A stretch of 64,000 nt of DNA, taken from assembly GCF_001619955.1 (NCBI RefSeq), contig NZ_LQQO01000034.1, positions 62,001 through 126,000 on the forward strand, in the 5' to 3' direction. The stretch is from Sphingomonas hankookensis. Lineage in GTDB: Bacteria > Pseudomonadota > Alphaproteobacteria > Sphingomonadales > Sphingomonadaceae. The position numbers and the translations under genes are program-made. Shown here piece after piece: positions 43,928-51,281 of this stretch. Each line of letters opens with the position of its first letter. Position 1 is the stretch's first letter. The notes below the pieces were generated by a model. It was not told the DNA's origin. It did no database searches and saw only the letters and a list, made by a program, of their open reading frames with translations.

Positions 43928-44122
43928 ATGACCGACAAGACCGAACTGAACGAAGTGACCGCCGCCGCCAAGGAGGTGAAGCGCGTCGCCGACGCCGCCG
44001 CCGAAACCAAGCAGCCGTCGAAGGGGCAGGGCTGGCCGCTGGTGCCGATCGGCATCGGCATCGGATCGGCCGCACTGGCCGCCGCGTTGCTCTACGCGAA
44101 TTCGGGGCGCAAGAAGGACTGA
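43928..44122 (+). CDS. Small single-span membrane protein (64 aa), unknown
   Basis: MTDKTELNEVTAAAKEVKRV begins a charged, probably helical or coiled N-terminal half (about 1-35). One membrane helix follows (about 40-57, LVPIGIGIGSAALAAALLYA) with a basic end GRKKD. GGGAGAGG sits six bases before the ATG. The orientation rule puts the long N-terminal part outside. It starts 23 bases after tgt and is probably in its operon. No family recognised. Confidence 0.65.
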   Translation: MTDKTELNEVTAAAKEVKRVADAAAETKQPSKGQGWPLVPIGIGIGSAALAAALLYANSGRKKD

Positions 44123-44130
44123 TTTCTTCT

Positions 44131-44226
44131 CGTCATTCCCGCGAAGGCGGGAATCCATAACCGCTGACGGTTGCGCCTTTTCCGCGACGCTCGCGTGTAT
44201 GGACTCCCGCCTGCGCGGGAGTGACG
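44131..44226. repeat. Palindromic intergenic repeat, family B
   Basis: CGTCATTCCCGCGAAGGCGG ... CCCGCCTGCGCGGGAGTGACG, with GGGAATCCATAACCG and CGTGTATGGACTCCC inside. Confidence 0.8.
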
Positions 44227-44328
44227 AAGCATTTCGGTTCGATCGCGACGTCGTAACCGGCGATACGTTGACACTCCGGGGCAATGCGGCCCACACCTGC
44301 CGCATCATCCGTCCGGAGAGTTGCCCCC

Positions 44329-47175
44329 ATGCGTTTCGGCCTCGCGCTGCTGATCTCGACCGCCCTGCTTGCCCCGGCTCACGCGCAGCAGCGCCCCGCC
44401 CCGACGGCGCCCGCCGCCAGCCCGACCGTACCGCCGATCGCCTATACCGAACGCACGCTCGCCAACGGCCTGCGCGTCTATGCCATTCGCGACACGTCCA
44501 GCGCGAACGTGTCGGTGCAGGTGTGGTACGATGTCGGGTCGAAGGACGATCCCGCCGGCCGCTCGGGCTTTGCGCACATGTTCGAACATCTGATGTTCAA
44601 GGCGACGCGGAACCTGGTGCCCGAACAGCTCGACCGGCTGACCGAGGATGTCGGCGGGTACAACAACGCGTCGACCGCCGACGACTATACCAATTATTAC
44701 GAGGTGGTGCCTGCCAACCACCTGCAGCGGCTGTTGTTCGCCGAGGCCGACCGGATGGCGACGCTGGTCGTCGATCCCAAGACCTTCGCGTCGGAACGCG
44801 AGGTGGTGAAGGAGGAACTGCGCAGCCGCATCCTCGCCCAACCCTATGGCAAGCTGTTCGGCCTCTATGCGCCGATGGTGTCGTATAGCCACCACCCCTA
44901 TGCGCGGCCGGGCATCGGATCGATCGAGGATCTCGACGCGGCGACCATCGACGATATCCGCGCGTTTCACGCGACCTATTACCGGCCCGACAATGCCGTG
45001 CTGGTGGTCGCGGGCAATTTCGATCCCGCGCAGTTGAACCGCTGGGTCGACCAGTATTTCGGCACCATCGCCAAGCCCAACCGTCCGATCCCGCGGGTGA
45101 GCGTCGACGAACCGGTCCGCCAGCAGCCGGTGACGAAGACGGTCTATGAGGCGAACACCCCGCTGCCCGCGATACTCATCAGCTATCCGCTGCCGCCGGC
45201 CAATCATCCCGATCAGGCGGCGTTGAAGGTGCTCGACGCGATCCTGTCGGGCGGGGACAATTCGCGCCTGCACCAGAGCCTCGTCTATCGTGACCAGATC
45301 GCGCAGGATGTCGGCGTGCAACTCGATGCCAAGCAGGGACCGGGCACGCTGTCGCTCTACGCGATTCTTGCCGGCGGCAAATCGGTGGCCGAGGGCGAAG
45401 CGGCGCTGAAGCGCGAGGTCGCCAGCCTGATCGCGACGCCGCCGACGGCGGCCGAACTGGCCGAGGCCAAGAACGAGATCACCACCGCCGAACTGCTGTC
45501 GCGCGAGACGGCGGAAGGGAAAGCGTCGGCGCTGGCGCAGGGCGTGATCGTCGAGCGCGATCCGAAGGCCGCCGACAAGGCGCTGGCCGCGATCGGTCGC
45601 GTCACCGCCGCCGATGTCCAGCGCGTCGCGAAGACGTGGCTCCCCGCCAACCGCGCCGCGACGATCCGCTATCTGCCCGATACCGCCAAGCCGGCGGGGG
45701 CGAGCAGCGACACCATCGCCATCGCCAACAGCGTGGTCACCGCACCGCTCGCCGTGCCGCCGGGCATCGCGATCCATACCCCGGCACCCGAAGGCCAGCG
45801 CGTGCTGCCGCCCGCCCCGGCTGCGCCGGTACAGGTCGCGATTCCGGTGCCGGTCGAACGCCGCCTCCCCAACGGCATGCGCGTCGTGCTGGTCGAAAAG
45901 CGCGGGGTGCCGGTGGTGACCGCCGCCTTGGTCGCGGGCGGTGGCGCGGTCGCCGATCCCGCCGATCGTGCCGGCGTCGGCGAACTGACCGCCGGGCTGC
46001 TGACGCAGGGGACCAAGACCCGCTCGGCGACCGAGATCGCCCGCGCGGTCGAATCTTTGGGCGGCAGCATCGGCAGCGGTGCCGGATGGGATTCGCAGAA
46101 CGTCACGCTGACCGTCGGGTCGGGACAGGTCGCGCCGGCGCTTGGCATCCTCGCCGATGTCGCGCGCAACCCGGCGTTCGCGCAGGACGAGATCGACCGG
46201 CTGCGCACCCGCACCATCGACGGGGTCAGCGTCGCGCTGACCGATCCGGGGCAGTTGTCGAGCCTCGTCGCCGACCGCGCGGTGTTCGGCGGCGCGCCCT
46301 ATGGCCATCCCGCCAGCGGCACGCCGACCACGCTGAAGGCGATCACCCGCGCCGACATCACCAGCGCCTATGCCCGCGCATGGCAGCCCGAAAAGGCGAC
46401 TCTGGTGCTGGTCGGCGACATCACCCCCGATGCCGGGATGGCGCTGGCGACGCAGCTGTTCGGCGACTGGCGCAGCCAGCCGAACGCAACGCCCGCGCCG
46501 GTGCCGCAGGTCGCCGCCCCCGCCCCCCGCGTCATCGTCGTCGACATGCCCGGTGCCGGACAGGCGGGCGTCGTCGTCGCGCGGCCGGGCATCGCGCGCA
46601 GCAACGCCGCCTATTTCCCCGCCGCCGTCGCCAACGCGACGCTGGGTGTCGGCTTCTCGTCGCGCCTGAACCAGGAAATCCGTATCAAGCGCGGCCTCGC
46701 CTACGGTGCCCGGTCGGAGCTGGATGCGCGGCGGAACGGGGGTGCGGTCGGCGCATCGACCCAGACCAAGAACCCGTCCGCGCCGGAGGTGGTCAAGATC
46801 ATCACCGACGAGATGCGCCGCATGGGTGCCGAACCCGCGCCGGAAGCCGAACTGGCGACACGCAAGGCGGTGCTGACCGGCAATTTCGGCCGCACGATCG
46901 AACGGACTAGCGGCATCGCCGGTACGATCGTCACCTATGTGTCGGACGGAGTACCGCTGGCGCGCATCGCGACCTTCCTTCCCTCGATCGAGGCGGTCGG
47001 TCCGGCGGCGGTGCAGCAGGCGGCGGCCAAGGTCATGGACCCGAAGGCGGCGAGCATCGTCGTGGTCGGCGACGCGAAGCAGTTTCTCGAACCGCTCCGC
47101 GCCGCCTATCCGCAGCTGGTCGTGATCCCCGCCGCGTCGGTCGACCTCAGCCGCGCCGATCTGGGGGTGAAGTAG
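44329..47175 (+). CDS. M16 family zinc metalloprotease (pitrilysin-like), fused two-domain form
   Basis: 948 residues from the ATG at 44329. A signal peptide (about 1-19, ALLAPAHAQQ) sends it to the periplasm. The first half holds the inverted zinc motif HxxEH (GFAHMFEHLMF, 83-87) with the downstream acid in EREVVKEELRSR. The second half (about 500-948) has the fold but no HxxEH, so it acts as the inactive partner, as in fused PqqL-like proteins. It degrades peptides in a closed chamber. Substrate unknown. Confidence 0.92.
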   Translation: MRFGLALLISTALLAPAHAQQRPAPTAPAASPTVPPIAYTERTLANGLRVYAIRDTSSANVSVQVWYDVGSKDDPAGRSGFAHMFEHLMFKATRNLVPEQLDRLTEDVGGYNNASTADDYTNYYEVVPANHLQRLLFAEADRMATLVVDPKTFASEREVVKEELRSRILAQPYGKLFGLYAPMVSYSHHPYARPGIGSIEDLDAATIDDIRAFHATYYRPDNAVLVVAGNFDPAQLNRWVDQYFGTIAKPNRPIPRVSVDEPVRQQPVTKTVYEANTPLPAILISYPLPPANHPDQAALKVLDAILSGGDNSRLHQSLVYRDQIAQDVGVQLDAKQGPGTLSLYAILAGGKSVAEGEAALKREVASLIATPPTAAELAEAKNEITTAELLSRETAEGKASALAQGVIVERDPKAADKALAAIGRVTAADVQRVAKTWLPANRAATIRYLPDTAKPAGASSDTIAIANSVVTAPLAVPPGIAIHTPAPEGQRVLPPAPAAPVQVAIPVPVERRLPNGMRVVLVEKRGVPVVTAALVAGGGAVADPADRAGVGELTAGLLTQGTKTRSATEIARAVESLGGSIGSGAGWDSQNVTLTVGSGQVAPALGILADVARNPAFAQDEIDRLRTRTIDGVSVALTDPGQLSSLVADRAVFGGAPYGHPASGTPTTLKAITRADITSAYARAWQPEKATLVLVGDITPDAGMALATQLFGDWRSQPNATPAPVPQVAAPAPRVIVVDMPGAGQAGVVVARPGIARSNAAYFPAAVANATLGVGFSSRLNQEIRIKRGLAYGARSELDARRNGGAVGASTQTKNPSAPEVVKIITDEMRRMGAEPAPEAELATRKAVLTGNFGRTIERTSGIAGTIVTYVSDGVPLARIATFLPSIEAVGPAAVQQAAAKVMDPKAASIVVVGDAKQFLEPLRAAYPQLVVIPAASVDLSRADLGVK

Positions 47176-47184
47176 GAGTCGCAC

Positions 47185-47340
47185 CGTCACCCCGGACTCG
47201 ATCCGGGGTGACGGAACGTGAGCATTCTAGAGGCTGATCCATCCAACTTGAATCGGACGTCATCCCAGCGAAGGCTGGGATCTCTCGGTGACAGCACGCC
47301 ACAGGAGCCGCTTGAGACCCCAGCCTGCGCTGGGGTGACG
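47185..47340. repeat. Repeat cluster: family A half plus family D unit
   Basis: CGTCACCCCGGACTCGATCC-GGGGTGACG (47185-47213) is a lone hairpin. 47258-47340 is a full family D unit: CGTCATCCCAGCGAAGGCTG ... GAGACCCCAGCCTGCGCTGG-GGTGACG. Confidence 0.75.
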
Positions 47341-47417
47341 TTTTAATGCAGATGGATCACACTCTAGACCTCGGAATCTTGCGACTTTCGATACTTTTTC
47401 CGGCTAGGTCCTGCCCC

Positions 47418-48392
47418 ATGGCGGCCCTTCCCCCCATCAACCGGCGCGTGCGCAGGATCGGCGGCGCGGCCCTGCTGCTCGTCGGTGGGGCGATCGCCGT
47501 GCGGGCGGGGATCGCGGCGCGTGAGCATCGCGATCCGTCCGCGCCACCACCGCCGGTGGCGACCGGCTATGAGGCCGACGATCATTTCCCCGGCGCGGCG
47601 CAACTGTTGCTCGACGCCCCGGTCCGCCGGGGGGAGACCGGCACGGCGCCCCTGCCCGCGCTTCCCGCCAACGCGGATGCCGGCGACCTCGGCGACGCAT
47701 CGATCCGCCCGGCCCGCCCGTTCGTATTGCGTGGTAGCCAGCTCGACCGCGCCCGCGCGCTGCGATGCCTGACCACTGCCGTCTATTACGAAGCAGGCAA
47801 CGAACCCGATGCCGGGCAGCGGGCGGTGGCGCAGGTCGTGCTGAACCGCGTGCGCCATCCCGCCTTTCCGGCGACCGTGTGCGGCGTGGTGTTCCAGGGG
47901 TCGAACCGGCCGGTATGCCAGTTCAGCTTTGCGTGCGACGGGGCGATGGCCCGGGTGCCGGCACCGTCGGTCTGGCTGCGCTCGCGCCGGGTCGCCGCGC
48001 GTGCGCTGTCGGGCGACGTCTTCGCGCCCGTCGGGCTGGCGACGCATTACCATACCTATGCCGTCACCCCGTCGTGGAACCGGGCGCTGGTGATGACCGG
48101 CGTGTTCGGCGCGCATTTCTTCCACCGGTGGAAGGGGTGGTGGGGCACCCCCGCGGCGTTCACCGACCGCTATATCGGCATGGAGCCGATGCCGGGGCCA
48201 CTACGCCCCCTGCCCCCGCCGCCGACGCTGGAGGCGGTGCCGGTCCCGAACGTCCCGCTGGTCCCGCCGACGTTCGTCGCGCCGCCGACGCCGGTGGCCA
48301 GCGCGACACCCGTGGTGGAGCCGAAGGATACGCTGCCACCGGAATCGCAGGTCCTCGACCGGTGGAAGGATTCGGGCAAGCCGTTGCGGTAG
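47418..48392 (+). CDS. Cell wall hydrolase, SleB family
   Basis: 324 residues from the ATG at 47418 (MAALPPINRRVRRIGGAALLL). An N-terminal membrane anchor or signal (about 13-33) is followed by a SleB/Hydrolase_2 catalytic domain (about 118-225). That domain has AVYYEAGNEPDAGQRAVAQVVLNRVRHPAFPATVCGVVFQG, the catalytic Glu in YYEA, and CQFSFACDG. The C-terminal Pro/Val-rich tail is long. It cuts peptidoglycan glycan strands (lytic/amidase-type). The ATG lacks a clear ribosome site. A longer frame from 47346 is possible but less likely. Confidence 0.85.
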   Translation: MAALPPINRRVRRIGGAALLLVGGAIAVRAGIAAREHRDPSAPPPPVATGYEADDHFPGAAQLLLDAPVRRGETGTAPLPALPANADAGDLGDASIRPARPFVLRGSQLDRARALRCLTTAVYYEAGNEPDAGQRAVAQVVLNRVRHPAFPATVCGVVFQGSNRPVCQFSFACDGAMARVPAPSVWLRSRRVAARALSGDVFAPVGLATHYHTYAVTPSWNRALVMTGVFGAHFFHRWKGWWGTPAAFTDRYIGMEPMPGPLRPLPPPPTLEAVPVPNVPLVPPTFVAPPTPVASATPVVEPKDTLPPESQVLDRWKDSGKPLR

Positions 48393-48469
48393 GACCGGCC
48401 TTTCTCGCTCCCCCGTGACTTTCCCCCGCCGGCCCCCTACCTGAGCGGCAACCAACCGGAGTGTGCCCC

Positions 48470-49423
48470 ATGTCGCTGACCGTCGCCGTCCAGATGGACC
48501 CCCTTGCCGGCATCAACATCGCGGGCGATTCGACCTTTGCGCTGATGCTGTCAGCGCAGGCGCGCGGCCACCGGCTGTTCCATTATGCGCCCGAAGACCT
48601 CAACCAGTCGGGCGACCGGGTATGGACGCAGGCCCGGCCGGTGACGGTGCAGCGGGTGGTGGGCGATCACTTCGCGTTCGGCGACGCCGTCAGCCTCGAT
48701 CTGGGCGAACAGGCCGATGTCGTGCTGATGCGGCAGGATCCGCCGTTCGACCTCGGCTACATTACTGCGACGCACCTGCTGGAGCGGATCAGCGACCGGA
48801 CTTTGGTGGTCAACGACCCGGCATCGGTGCGTAACGCGCCCGAAAAGCTGTTCGTGCTCGATTACCAGCGCTTCATGCCGCCGACGCTCATCACCCGGTC
48901 GGTGGACGAGGCACGCAAGTTCCTGAACGAGCATGGCTCGATCGTGGTCAAGCCGCTCCACGGCAATGGCGGTAAGGCGATCTTCAAGATCGATGCCGAT
49001 GCGCAGAACCTGTCCTCGCTGATCGAGGTCTTCAACACCGCCTATCGCGAACCGCATATGGTCCAGGCGTTCCTGTCGGCGGTGGCGAAGGGCGACAAGC
49101 GCATCGTGCTGGTCGATGGCGAGGTCGCGGGTGCGGTCAACCGGCTGCCGGGTGCCGGCGAGATCCGCTCCAACCTCGCGGTCGGCGGCACGGCGGCCAA
49201 GACCGAGTTGACGGACAAGGAACGCGAAATCTGCGCCGCGCTCGGGCCCGAACTGAAGCGGCGCGGGCTGATCTTCGTCGGGATCGACGTGATCGGCGGC
49301 GAATGGCTGACCGAGATCAACGTGACGTCGCCTACCGGCATCGTCGCGATCGAGAAGTTCGACGGAACCGATGTTGCCGGCATGATCTGGGACGCGATCG
49401 AGGCGCGGGTGGCGGAGCGGTAA
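48470..49423 (+). CDS. gshB: Glutathione synthase
   Basis: 317 residues from the ATG at 48470 (CGGAG nine bases upstream). The N-terminal domain starts LTVAVQMDPLAGINIAGDSTFALMLSAQARGH. The ATP-grasp region shows VLMRQDPPFDLGYITATHLLE, NDPASVRNAPEKLFVLDY, VVKPLHGNGGKAIFKID and GIDVIGGEWLTEINVTSPTG. It joins gamma-glutamylcysteine and glycine. The glutathione is used by the FghA at 26.4 kb. Confidence 0.97.
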   Translation: MSLTVAVQMDPLAGINIAGDSTFALMLSAQARGHRLFHYAPEDLNQSGDRVWTQARPVTVQRVVGDHFAFGDAVSLDLGEQADVVLMRQDPPFDLGYITATHLLERISDRTLVVNDPASVRNAPEKLFVLDYQRFMPPTLITRSVDEARKFLNEHGSIVVKPLHGNGGKAIFKIDADAQNLSSLIEVFNTAYREPHMVQAFLSAVAKGDKRIVLVDGEVAGAVNRLPGAGEIRSNLAVGGTAAKTELTDKEREICAALGPELKRRGLIFVGIDVIGGEWLTEINVTSPTGIVAIEKFDGTDVAGMIWDAIEARVAER

Positions 49424-49443
49424 CGACACCAACCAGCCACGCA

Positions 49444-49526
49444 CGTCACCCCAGCGCAGGCTGGGGTCTCAAGCGGCTCTTGTCCCGCGCCATCACCGGG
49501 AGACCCCAGCCTGCGCTGGGGTGACG
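49444..49526. repeat. Palindromic intergenic repeat, family D
   Basis: CGTCACCCCAGCGCAGGCTG-GGGTCTC ... GAGACCCCAGCCTGCGCTGG-GGTGACG: nearly perfect arms around a 35-base centre. Confidence 0.85.
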
Positions 49527-49592
49527 TGGTTGGCAGGATGGGGCAACCGGCACGCACGGCACGAAACCCCGACCCGGACGTTCGGAACCCCC

Positions 49593-50198
49593 ATGACGAC
49601 CTTCATCCTCGATGCGATCGCGCGCGGCGGCTATATCGGCATCTTCCTGCTGATGGCGCTGGAGAATGTGATCCCGCCGATCCCGTCGGAGGTCATCATG
49701 GGGCTGGGCGGCATGGCGGTCGCGCGCGGGGACATGGCGATGGTGCCGCTGCTGCTATGGGGCACCGCCGGCACGACCGCGGGCAATTATTTCTGGTACG
49801 CGATCGGGCGGCGCTTCGGCTATCTGGGGTTGAAGCCGTTCGTCGATCGCTGGGGCCGGTGGCTGACGGTCGAATGGGAGGATGTGGAAAAGCTGCACCG
49901 CTTCTTCCGCAAGCATGGCGGCAAGACGGTCTTCATCTTCCGCTTCATGCCGACGTTCCGCACGATGATCTCGCTACCCGCCGGCATGGCGTGCATGCCG
50001 CGCTGGCGCTTCTTCCTCGCAACCTTCACCGGCAGCATCGTGTGGAATGCGGTGCTGGCCTATGCCGGGCTGTGGCTGGGATCGAATTTCCAGCAGCTCG
50101 ACCATTATGTCGGTCCCATCGCCATCGCGATGTCGGTCGCGATCGTGATCGGCTATGTCTACCGCGTCATCACGTGGAAGCCGCGCGCGCAGCGGTAA
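49593..50198 (+). CDS. DedA family membrane protein
   Basis: 201 residues with four to five membrane helices. DedA motifs: ENVIPPIPSEVIMGLGGMAVARG, GTTAGNYFWYAIGRRFG, the conserved FIFRFMPTFRTMISLPAGMACMPRWRFF (F/Y-x-R-x-x-P-x-x-R) and a final G-rich helix. Members act as lipid scramblase-like proteins for undecaprenyl phosphate or phospholipids. It is convergent with the phytase gene, with a hairpin between. Confidence 0.93.
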   Translation: MTTFILDAIARGGYIGIFLLMALENVIPPIPSEVIMGLGGMAVARGDMAMVPLLLWGTAGTTAGNYFWYAIGRRFGYLGLKPFVDRWGRWLTVEWEDVEKLHRFFRKHGGKTVFIFRFMPTFRTMISLPAGMACMPRWRFFLATFTGSIVWNAVLAYAGLWLGSNFQQLDHYVGPIAIAMSVAIVIGYVYRVITWKPRAQR

Positions 50199-50210
50199 TT
50201 CGTTCGCATC

Positions 50211-50246
50211 AGTACGTCACCCCAGCGCAGGCTGGGGTGACGTACT
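50211..50246. terminator. Hairpin (family D half) between convergent dedA and phytase genes
   Basis: AGTACGTCACCCCAGCGCAG and its complement meet in GCTGGGGTGACGTACT, a perfect long stem with a tiny loop. No U run. It may work as a two-way terminator and is a lone arm of the family D repeat. Confidence 0.5.
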
Positions 50247-50252
50247 GATGGC

Positions 50253-51281
50253 TTATCGAAGCCGCAGCGCCTTCATCACATCGGTCCATGAGACGTACTT
50301 GAAATTCTGCGTCTCCGGCGCGTTGTCGCCGTCCTGTGCGACCATCAGCCCCTTGGGGAATTTCGGCCCGAAATCGCCGAGGATCAGATCGATCCCGTCG
50401 GTTTCGCTGGTCCCGTCGATCGCCCCGCCGCCGATGCGGAAGCGCCCGGCATAGGTGACGTCCGGCAGACGGTAGAGCGTATAGGCATTGTCGCCCTGGC
50501 TGCTGACCACCAGATAGCCGCCGGTCCGGCCGGCCGGGGCCAGTGCCAGCCCTTCGGCATCGGCGACCAGGGTGGCAGCGTCGACCCTGGCGATCGCGGT
50601 GCCGTCGACCGGAGCGGCGGGATCGGCGGCGAAGCGCCACAGCCCGACATCCTCTTCGGCGACATACAGCAGGCCGGTCCGGTCATCGACCACGCAGCCT
50701 TCCGCCTGCGTCCCGACCTTCATCGACCGTACCGTGCGCGCTACCGGCGTCGCGCCGGCCAGATCGATCGACACCTGATCGATCCGCCCGTCCTTCATGA
50801 CGACGAAGCCGAACAGCGCCTTGTCGGCCTTGCGGGTCCACAGGCACATGCCATAGGCTTCACCCGTTCCGACCGGATAGCGCCCCAGCGGCACCAGCTT
50901 CTTCGCCACCGTGTCGAGCGTGAACAGCGCGACATGCGCCTGCGTCTCGTCCGCCCGGTCGCTTGCCGCCGCGATCACCCGGCCGTCGATCTCGCGCAGG
51001 TCGACATTGTTGAGCCGCGCGGCGGGCGTGAAGCTCAGCCGCCTGCCCGACAGGTCGTACACATGGATGCCGGCCTTCTTGTCGGTGCCGATCACCAGGC
51101 TGGCCGCCGGATTGCGCCGGTTACGCCAGATGGAAGGATCGTCGGCGGCATCGGCGGCGGTATCGACCGGATCGGTCTCCGCGGCCGCCGGCACGACCGG
51201 TACGGCAGCGGTGGTCGCTGCCGGCGGGGGCGTCACCGCACACCCGCCGAGCAACGCTGCAACCAGAGCCAAACGCCGCAT
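50253..51281 (-). CDS. Beta-propeller phytase, predicted lipoprotein
   Basis: 342 residues. A lipoprotein signal with LLGGC (Cys about 14) precedes the six-bladed propeller. Characteristic parts: DAADDPSIWRNRRNPAASLVIGTDKKAGIHVYDLSGRRL, NNVDLRE, EAYGMCLWTRKADKALFGFVVMKDGRIDQ, EGCVVDDRTGLLYVAEEDVGLWRF, SSQGDNAYTLYRL and ETDGIDLI, many of which bind calcium and phosphate. It frees phosphate from phytate. The ATG overlaps the stop of the upstream TonB receptor (TGATG), so receptor and phytase are co-translated. Confidence 0.93.
   Translation of the reverse strand: MRRLALVAALLGGCAVTPPPAATTAAVPVVPAAAETDPVDTAADAADDPSIWRNRRNPAASLVIGTDKKAGIHVYDLSGRRLSFTPAARLNNVDLREIDGRVIAAASDRADETQAHVALFTLDTVAKKLVPLGRYPVGTGEAYGMCLWTRKADKALFGFVVMKDGRIDQVSIDLAGATPVARTVRSMKVGTQAEGCVVDDRTGLLYVAEEDVGLWRFAADPAAPVDGTAIARVDAATLVADAEGLALAPAGRTGGYLVVSSQGDNAYTLYRLPDVTYAGRFRIGGGAIDGTSETDGIDLILGDFGPKFPKGLMVAQDGDNAPETQNFKYVSWTDVMKALRLR

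Noticed and set aside
44305..47190. 961-codon minus-strand frame opposite the M16 protease
   Set aside because: No domain can be recognised; the plus strand encodes a complete M16 protein with signal peptide and HxxEH.
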